Source: JARRNO01 sp037384885 | Lineage (GTDB): Bacteria > Acidobacteriota > UBA4820 > DSQY01 | Length of the DNA: 11,114 nt | Direction: 5' to 3' | Assembly (NCBI GenBank): GCA_037384885.1 | Contig: JARRNO010000045.1 | Coordinates: 1-11,114, forward strand | Shown here: one piece after another, positions 6,801 to 11,114 of the stretch | Numbering within the stretch: the first letter of the stretch is position 1 | Layout: every line of letters starts with the position of its first letter | Translations under genes and position numbers: made by a program | Notes under the pieces: model-generated | Told to the model about the DNA's origin: nothing | The model's database searches: none | Seen by the model: the letters and a program-made list of their open reading frames with translations, nothing else

Positions 6801-7995
6801 GGCCGCCTCCGTTGCCCTGGCCGTGTCCGAGGATTTCCCCCCGGAAGTGAGAAGCGATCGACCTGAAGGCGTTTGGGCTGGTCTGTCCCAACCCACACTT
6901 AGATGCAAGCTGCATCGTCTCTCCGAGGGCCAGCAGATCGTTGAGCTCCGAAATGGAGCATCGTCCTTGCTCGAGCTTTTCGATTCCCGCCATAAGGGCG
7001 GCGTTGCCGTATCGGCAAGGCGTGCACTGCCCGCACGATTCGTCGTTGAAGAACTCGACGAAGTTGCGGGCGACAGCGAGCATGTCGCGGCCGGGCCCGA
7101 GGACAATGACGGCACCGCCCGTTGATAAGTCCTCGTACGATAGACGCCGCCCGAACTGGGAGCGTGGAACGCAGACGCCGGCGGCGCCGCCCACCTGGAC
7201 GGCCTTGGCGTCGCTTCCACCGGCGGCCCCCAGGACGTCGCGCAGGGGAGTGCCCAGCGGGAACTCATAAACGCCGGGCCGCGTGCAGTCGCCTGATACG
7301 CTGAGAAGCTTGGGGCCGGGAGAATCCTCGGTCCCCACGGAGCGAAGCCATTCTGGACCATGGGCGGCCACACCGCATGCCAGAACGAGGGTTTCCACAT
7401 TGTTCACCACCGTGGGACAGCCCCTGAATCCCATGGTGACAGGGTAGGGAGGACGGTTTCGAGGCTCACCTCGATGCCCTTCCAGCGACTCGATCAGCGC
7501 GGTTTCCTCTCCGCACACATACGCACCAGAGCCCAGGCGGATTTCAACATCAAAATCGAACCCGTTCACCCCAAGAATTTCGCGGCCAAGCAGCCCCTTC
7601 GTGCGGCGCTTCGCCAAGATCGACTCGAGATGCGGCACAAGGTAGCGGTATTCCCCTCTCAGGTAAACGATGCCGCATCTTCCACCGATGGCGCGACCGG
7701 CGAGGGTCATCCCTTCGAAAACCAGCTCTGTGAAATCGGACAGCAGCAGGCGGTCCTTGAACGTTCCAGGCTCGCCTTCATCGGCGTTACAAATGACGTA
7801 CTTTTCCTGGCCCCCCGCTGCCGCGGCCAGGTTCCACTTGACGCCGGTCAAAAATCCGGCTCCCCCCCTTCCCCGGAGTCCCGAGCGGCGCACGGCGTCT
7901 CGAATGTCTCCGGGGGATACCGCGGCGGCGCGCCGGAGGGCGGCGCCTGGGATCAGGGCGGCGAAGGTCGGGAGGCGGTTTCTACCGGCTGACAT
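6793..7995 (-). CDS. hydB: NADH-binding hydrogenase subunit HydB (NuoF-like), short form
   Basis: A 400-residue flavoprotein that exchanges electrons between NAD(H) and the Fe-S chain of HydA. Seen in order: GRGGAGF (42-48) with TGVKW for FMN/NADH, CNADEGEPGTFKDR (69-82) for FMN, GAYVCGEETALIESLEG (157-173) for nucleotide, an SLBB-like region (about 229-280), and the [4Fe-4S] ligands C321, C324, C327 (CGQCTPC) and C367. The protein ends about 30 residues later. The N-terminal thioredoxin-like [2Fe-2S] domain and C-terminal 2x[4Fe-4S] domain of classical HydB/HndC (about 600 residues) are both missing, so it is close to Complex I NuoF in size. FMN-loop residue L49 replaces the usual proline. 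Start at 7995: GGAGGG lies 5 nt upstream; the first 14 nt overlap the end of hydC, suggesting translational coupling. Confidence 0.95.
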   Translation of the reverse strand: MSAGRNRLPTFAALIPGAALRRAAAVSPGDIRDAVRRSGLRGRGGAGFLTGVKWNLAAAAGGQEKYVICNADEGEPGTFKDRLLLSDFTELVFEGMTLAGRAIGGRCGIVYLRGEYRYLVPHLESILAKRRTKGLLGREILGVNGFDFDVEIRLGSGAYVCGEETALIESLEGHRGEPRNRPPYPVTMGFRGCPTVVNNVETLVLACGVAAHGPEWLRSVGTEDSPGPKLLSVSGDCTRPGVYEFPLGTPLRDVLGAAGGSDAKAVQVGGAAGVCVPRSQFGRRLSYEDLSTGGAVIVLGPGRDMLAVARNFVEFFNDESCGQCTPCRYGNAALMAGIEKLEQGRCSISELNDLLALGETMQLASKCGLGQTSPNAFRSIASHFRGEILGHGQGNGGGHE

Positions 7996-8512
7996 CGGGA
8001 CCCTCCAGCCTGCCGGGGGCGACCTGGGAAGACAGGGCGCGACGGCATCCCTGCAGGATATTGAAGACGCTTTCCCGCGTGACCCCGGTGAAGACGCGAT
8101 CATTGACGAGCAGGGCCGGAGCATGGTCGCACATCCCCAAGCAGTTGCACCAGCCCAGTGAAAAGCGGCCGTCAGGCGTGGTCTGGCCGAAAGGAACGCC
8201 CAGTTCCAGCTCAAGCTGTCTCGCCACGGCATCTTTGCCCTTCATATCGCACGATAAGGTGCGGCATAGCCGTATCATGAAGCGGCCCTTCCTCTCGATG
8301 TCGAGGAATCTGTAAAATGTTGCGACGGCATACACTTCGACAGGATGAAGGCCCAGCAGATCGGCTGTTTCCTGCATGGCCGCATCCGGCAGAAACCGGT
8401 AATGGTTCTGCAGCGCCTGCAGGATCGGGAGAAGGCCGGAGCGGGTCCGCCCGTACTTCTCGGCGAGCATGACAACTTCGGCGGTCAGACGGTGCCTGTC
8501 CAAAGGGTCCAC
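7982..8512 (-). CDS. hydC: Hydrogenase subunit HydC (NuoE-like), thioredoxin-fold [2Fe-2S]
   Basis: A 176-residue NuoE-family subunit. An N-terminal helical bundle (about 10-70, with LLPILQALQ, and EVYAVATFY as the family's V-x2-VATFY segment) precedes a thioredoxin-like domain with the [2Fe-2S] ligands C83 and C88 (CRTLSC) and C124 and C128 (CLGMC). It partners HydB in accepting electrons from NADH. Length is normal for the family. I assign a GTG start at 8512, because GGGAGG (complement of 8518-8523) is 5 nt before it. The in-frame ATG at 8614 lies inside the upstream regulator gene, and the ATG at 8470 has less of the helical domain behind it. It is second in the operon, 19 bp after the response regulator, and its end overlaps hydB. 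Confidence 0.94.
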   Translation of the reverse strand: MDPLDRHRLTAEVVMLAEKYGRTRSGLLPILQALQNHYRFLPDAAMQETADLLGLHPVEVYAVATFYRFLDIERKGRFMIRLCRTLSCDMKGKDAVARQLELELGVPFGQTTPDGRFSLGWCNCLGMCDHAPALLVNDRVFTGVTRESVFNILQGCRRALSSQVAPGRLEGPDVSR

Positions 8513-8517
8513 GGTAT

Positions 8518-8523
8518 CCTCCC
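8518..8523 (-). promoter_or_regulatory. Shine-Dalgarno deciding the GTG start of hydC
   Basis: GGGAGG on the minus strand, 5 nt before GTG at 8512-8510. No other start in this frame has comparable ribosome-site strength, so it fixes the reading start between the regulator gene and the NuoE-like domain. Confidence 0.75.
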
Positions 8524-8531
8524 TGACGCCG

Positions 8532-8915
8532 TCAAGGCAGCCGAAGGGGACCAATGAGGGTCCGGACTCTTTCCAAGAGCCGTCCGGGCTCAAGGGGCTT
8601 TTCCTGGACGTCATCCACCAGGGTTTCGATCGCTTGCAAGTCCCAGGGGAAGCCCATGATGCGGTTCCAATTGCTCATGACCATAATGGGCGTAAGGATA
8701 CCTTCCCGGCGCAGTTCCGATGCGATAACCAGGCCGTCGTCCGGCTCTTCCAACATGATGTCAAGGATGATGAGATCGGGACGGTAAATGCGGACGGCTT
8801 CGACTGCCGCCATCCTGGAGCGAGCACCATGGACGTTGAAGCCCGATTCTTCCAGAACGACCCGGCAGAGGTGGATCACGTCCGGGTCGCCGTCGACGAT
8901 GAGAACACCGGGCAT
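8532..8915 (-). CDS. Single-domain response regulator (receiver only) leading the hydrogenase operon
   Basis: A 127-residue CheY-like receiver with no output domain. Seen: the beta-1 strand VLIVDGDPD (D8, D10), phospho-acceptor D52 in LIILDIM, the switch Ser S81 in MVMSN, and K106 in VDDVQEKP. The residue aligned with CheY D13, a direct Mg2+ ligand, is G9, so metal binding and phosphorylation may be altered. The C-terminal VDD-x-xEKP segment resembles a receiver family I recall from hydrogenase loci of deltaproteobacteria. It could relay a signal to a separate partner, such as a kinase or an enzyme, rather than bind DNA itself. Start at 8915: GGAGG (complement of 8922-8926) lies 6 nt upstream, and the longer open frame to 9089 has no receiver character. 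It is first in the operon, 19 bp before hydC. No histidine kinase adjoins it. Confidence 0.9.
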   Translation of the reverse strand: MPGVLIVDGDPDVIHLCRVVLEESGFNVHGARSRMAAVEAVRIYRPDLIILDIMLEEPDDGLVIASELRREGILTPIMVMSNWNRIMGFPWDLQAIETLVDDVQEKPLEPGRLLERVRTLIGPLRLP

Positions 8916-9052
8916 CGCTTCCCTCCCCCATAGAGAATGTCTCCACCCCGGCTGGAACTCACGGCGGCTCTTGAGGTGTAAGTTATGGCGTGACGGCACA
9001 AAAGACATCCGGTCTCTGAAGCACACTCTCCGGTGGGCGAAAAGACCCTTGA

Positions 9053-9066
9053 GAACAGGGCTGTTC
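9053..9066. repeat. Short perfect inverted repeat GAACAG-GG-CTGTTC
   Basis: A 6-bp perfect dyad with a 2-bp centre, about 140 bp upstream of the regulator gene start. The size suits a dimeric transcription factor site. The spacing (GAAC-N6-GTTC) differs from the GAAC-N4-GTTC LexA box of Gram-positive bacteria, so I do not name a regulator. Chance occurrence is possible. Confidence 0.3.
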
Positions 9067-9111
9067 GTTGTTTCTTCCCGGTGACGCAAGGTGAGGCGCT
9101 ACGGTAACTCG

Positions 9112-9151
9112 CCCGGCCTTTAAATTCCTGCTAGAATGTTTTAAGGCCGGG
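9112..9151. repeat. Long inverted repeat (13-nt arms, one mismatch), probable operator
   Basis: CCCGGCCTTTAAA at 9112-9124 pairs with TTTTAAGGCCGGG at 9139-9151 (12 of 13 positions), with a 14-nt spacer. There is no T-run on either side, so it is not an intrinsic terminator. The spacer contains the extended -10 candidate described next, an arrangement expected of an operator that controls the GGDEF gene. Confidence 0.6.
9129..9137 (+). promoter_or_regulatory. Extended -10 promoter candidate for the PAS-GGDEF gene
   Basis: TGCTAGAAT matches the extended -10 pattern TGnTATAAT except at one base. No good -35 box lies 16-18 nt upstream, as is common for extended -10 promoters. Transcription would begin near 9143-9145, giving a leader of about 57 nt and placing the right arm of the inverted repeat at about -5 to +8. 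Confidence 0.4.
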
Positions 9152-9183
9152 TCGTATATGAAATGGAAAGGAGCCAGCCCCCT

Positions 9184-9190
9184 GAGGAGG
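9184..9190 (+). promoter_or_regulatory. Shine-Dalgarno deciding the TTG start of the GGDEF gene
   Basis: GAGGAGG sits 10 nt before TTG at 9201. The two ATGs just upstream (9158 and 9163) are in other frames, so this TTG is the only start that includes both N-terminal membrane helices. Confidence 0.6.
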
Positions 9191-9200
9191 CGAGTTTAGC

Positions 9201-11069
9201 TTGAAACGAAAGATCGCTTATTCATCAGTGGCTGTATGCGCTGCCGGGTTTTACTGGGTACTGGACGCGGTCGTCTGTTCACTCCTCCTGCACCGCGGCA
9301 CCTTCCTCCAATCCGTTGCGGACAGTTCTCCCGGAATTCTCTCGAGACGGCTGCTCGCAGTGGTTTTCATACTTGGAGCCGGCCTTGTGCTGGCGCTTCG
9401 CGCTCGCGCCCGGCGGGTTTCTCCCTATGGGCGCTCGGAAGACGGCAAATTCCGGGATCTTGTTGAAAATATCAACGACGTGGTTTTCTCACTTGACCTC
9501 GAGGGTTGCATCACATACTGCAATCCGGTACTCGAAAGAATTTCCGGCTACAAGCCGGCCGAGGTCGTGGGGAGCTCCTTCGCCTCTTTTGTCCATCCCG
9601 AGGACTTGCCGGGACTTCGGCGGAGCATGGAGCGGACCCTGGCCGGTGCTGTGGAGCCTCATGAGTTCCGCGTCAAGGACAGGCAGGGAAAGATCCTCTA
9701 TGTCCGCACCTCGAGCCGTTTGTTCTTTCAGGGCGGCAAACCGGTTGGAATCAGTGGAGTCATGACAGACATCACGGCGCTCAGGGAACGCGAAAAAAGG
9801 CTGCGCCAACTCTCGCGCGCTGTGGAGGAGAATCCCTGCTCCATCATTATTACGGACGCCGAAGGGCAAATCGAGTACGTCAACCCGAAGTTCACGGCGG
9901 TGACCGGATACGAGGCCGACGAGGTGCTCGGTAGAAATCCCCGGCTTCTTGCGGCCACAAACCTGGGCCGGGAGGACTATGAGGAACTCTGGAAGCAAAT
10001 CCTGAGCGGCAGGACCTGGCGTGGTGAGTTTCACAACCGGAAAAAGAGCGGAGAACTGTATTGGGAATGGGCGTCCATTTCGCCGGTACGAGACGAATCA
10101 GGCAAAATCACGCACTTTGTGGCCGTCAAGGAAGACATCACCGAACGCAAATTTTCCGACGAAGCCCTCCGCGAGAGCGAGGAAAAATACCGGATGCTCT
10201 TTTCCAACGAATTCAGCGCCGTGGCGCTTTCATCGGAGGAATCCGGCCGGTTCATCGACGTCAACGCGCCCTTCGTCAAGCTCTTCGGTTACACGGCCGA
10301 TGAATTGACCCTGATGCATGTTGAGGATATTTTTGCGCCTCCCAGCCAGGTTCCCACCCAGCCCAGGCTCCGGCCGGCGGGGGCGCCCCAGAAAACGCCC
10401 GTCCAGTGGTGCCGGAAGAAGGACGGGACCGTCTTTCCCGTCGAAATGTCGCGGGGCACTTTCCCGTGGAAGGGCGGCACGATGGTCTGCGCCGTGTTTG
10501 CGGACATGAGCGACCGCCTCCGGTGGGAACAGGCGATGGAAGAGCTGTCTTCGCTCGATGCGCTGACAGGCCTGGCCAACCGCCGCGTGTTCGACGAGTG
10601 GCTGGAACGGGAATGGAACCGTGCGGTCCGAAAGGGCGAGTCCCTCGCCCTGATCATGGTCGATGTAGATCATTTCAAAGCCTTCAATGACACGCACGGG
10701 CACCAGCGCGGAGACGACTGCTTGAGGCTGGTGGCGGACGCCCTCAAAGCTTGCACGAGAAGGTCTGGAGACCTCGTGGCCCGCTACGGCGGAGAGGAAT
10801 TTGTGGTGATCCTTCCAGAAACGCGTTCCGGCGGTGCGCGGGAAGTAGCGGAGGCCATGCGAGCCGCTGTGGAAGAAGTGACCGTGGACGGCAAGCAGCC
10901 CGCAGTGACGGTCAGCCTGGGTGTTTCCTGCCAGAAGGCGTCCGAAGGACCTCATCCCGCGACGTTAATCGACGCCGCCGACCGGGCCCTGTACAAAGCC
11001 AAAGAACTCGGGGGCAACCGTGTCGCTGTTTCGGGACCCCATCCCGAGCCAAGGAAACAGGTGCGATGA
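9201..11069 (+). CDS. Membrane-anchored triple-PAS diguanylate cyclase (GGDEF)
   Basis: A 622-residue sensor enzyme that should make cyclic di-GMP from two GTP. Two membrane helices (about 7-30 and 51-67) flank a short external loop of about 20 residues, so sensing is probably by the cytoplasmic PAS domains: PAS1 about 84-195 (ending MTDITALRE), PAS2 about 203-325 (VKEDITERK) and PAS3 about 330-450 (FADMSDR). The GGDEF domain (about 455-612) starts with SLDALTGLANRR, keeps metal ligand D488 (VDVDHFK), the active motif GGEEF at 530-534, and an inhibitory I-site RxxD (RSGD, 521-524) at PleD-like spacing. It is predicted to be active and feedback-inhibited. No EAL domain, and no heme or flavin site that I can assert. 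Start is a TTG at 9201. It is divergent from the hydrogenase operon. Confidence 0.94.
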   Translation: MKRKIAYSSVAVCAAGFYWVLDAVVCSLLLHRGTFLQSVADSSPGILSRRLLAVVFILGAGLVLALRARARRVSPYGRSEDGKFRDLVENINDVVFSLDLEGCITYCNPVLERISGYKPAEVVGSSFASFVHPEDLPGLRRSMERTLAGAVEPHEFRVKDRQGKILYVRTSSRLFFQGGKPVGISGVMTDITALREREKRLRQLSRAVEENPCSIIITDAEGQIEYVNPKFTAVTGYEADEVLGRNPRLLAATNLGREDYEELWKQILSGRTWRGEFHNRKKSGELYWEWASISPVRDESGKITHFVAVKEDITERKFSDEALRESEEKYRMLFSNEFSAVALSSEESGRFIDVNAPFVKLFGYTADELTLMHVEDIFAPPSQVPTQPRLRPAGAPQKTPVQWCRKKDGTVFPVEMSRGTFPWKGGTMVCAVFADMSDRLRWEQAMEELSSLDALTGLANRRVFDEWLEREWNRAVRKGESLALIMVDVDHFKAFNDTHGHQRGDDCLRLVADALKACTRRSGDLVARYGGEEFVVILPETRSGGAREVAEAMRAAVEEVTVDGKQPAVTVSLGVSCQKASEGPHPATLIDAADRALYKAKELGGNRVAVSGPHPEPRKQVR

Positions 11070-11114
11070 TGGAGAAGCTTCCTGTCAAAGCGCGCCGACC
11101 GTTCTCTTCAGCTC
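11066..11114 (+). CDS. Possible 5' end of a downstream gene, truncated by the window
   Basis: The GGDEF stop (TGA at 11067-11069) overlaps ATG codons at 11066 and 11069, and the frame from them (MMEKLPVKARRP...) stays open to the window end, 16 residues. AAGGA at 11051-11055 is a modest ribosome site about 10 nt upstream of 11066. The ATGA overlap is typical of coupled genes in one operon, but the piece is too short to recognise. Confidence 0.35.
   Translation, partial: MMEKLPVKARRPFSSA

Larger units (their letters stand above)
8916..9200. promoter_or_regulatory. Divergent regulatory region between hydrogenase operon and GGDEF gene
   Basis: This 285-bp stretch must carry the promoters of both the leftward regulator-hydCBA operon and the rightward PAS-GGDEF gene. 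It holds two inverted repeats (9053-9066 and 9112-9151), described separately. I could not find a convincing sigma-70 or sigma-54 promoter for the hydrogenase side. No ORF here has a ribosome site and family character. Confidence 0.6.

Noticed and set aside
5655..6866. A 403-codon open frame on the + strand opposite hydA
   Set aside because: It is antisense to conserved hydrogenase codons. Long shadow frames are expected at this GC content, and its translation resembles no family.
6801..7400. A 200-residue N-terminal extension of the hydA frame on the minus strand
   Set aside because: It overlaps hydB in another frame, shows no hydrogenase or Fe-S character, and the GGAGG-led ATG at 6800 gives the expected start.
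7996..8232. A 79-residue upstream extension of the hydB frame that might have been the missing thioredoxin-like domain
   Set aside because: It overlaps hydC out of frame, lacks the CxxxxC and CxxxC motifs, and the ATG at 7995 has a strong ribosome site.

Overview
This window reads as GC-rich bacterial chromosome, most likely from a deltaproteobacterial (Desulfobacterota-type) anaerobe such as a sulfate reducer or syntroph. That placement is inference. It rests on a three-subunit [FeFe] hydrogenase led by a single-domain receiver, a polyferredoxin membrane protein of the NapH/YccM type and a multi-PAS GGDEF protein; no rRNA or other phylogenetic marker is present. I see no tRNA, insertion sequence, CRISPR array, phage gene or base-composition break.

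Left part (1-4710). The window opens inside the 3' end of an AGCS-family sodium:amino acid symporter (+ strand). Nine bases later, convergent to it, ends a membrane protein with two CxxxCP motifs and a double [4Fe-4S] ferredoxin domain (- strand, 375-1448). A divergent gap of 131 bp with a plausible sigma-70 promoter separates it from three + strand genes: a CefD/isopenicillin-N-epimerase-like class V aminotransferase (1580-2767), a stand-alone B3/4 (PheRS beta-like) domain protein (2862-3533), and a predicted lipoprotein with a transglutaminase/kyphoscoliosis-peptidase-like domain (3625-4710).

Right part (4866-9200). A tight - strand operon reads, in transcription order, receiver-only response regulator, hydC (NuoE-like), hydB (NuoF-like), hydA ([FeFe] hydrogenase). 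hydC/hydB and hydB/hydA overlap by 14 and 8 nt and every gene has a strong GGAGG-type ribosome site. The electron path predicted from motifs is NADH to FMN (HydB), through Fe-S clusters of HydB, HydC and HydA, to the H-cluster, where protons become H2 (or the reverse). HydB is unusually lean: it lacks both the N-terminal thioredoxin-like [2Fe-2S] domain and the C-terminal 2x[4Fe-4S] domain of bifurcating HydB proteins. A ferredoxin-independent NADH-linked hydrogenase is therefore a real possibility.

The hydrogenase operon diverges from a membrane-anchored triple-PAS diguanylate cyclase (9201-11069) across 285 bp containing two inverted repeats, one of which brackets an extended -10 promoter candidate. 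The nearest thing to a new system here is this pairing of a single-domain regulator plus hydrogenase with a divergent c-di-GMP sensor. The individual genes belong to known families. A further gene may start in an ATGA overlap at 11066-11069 and run off the window.
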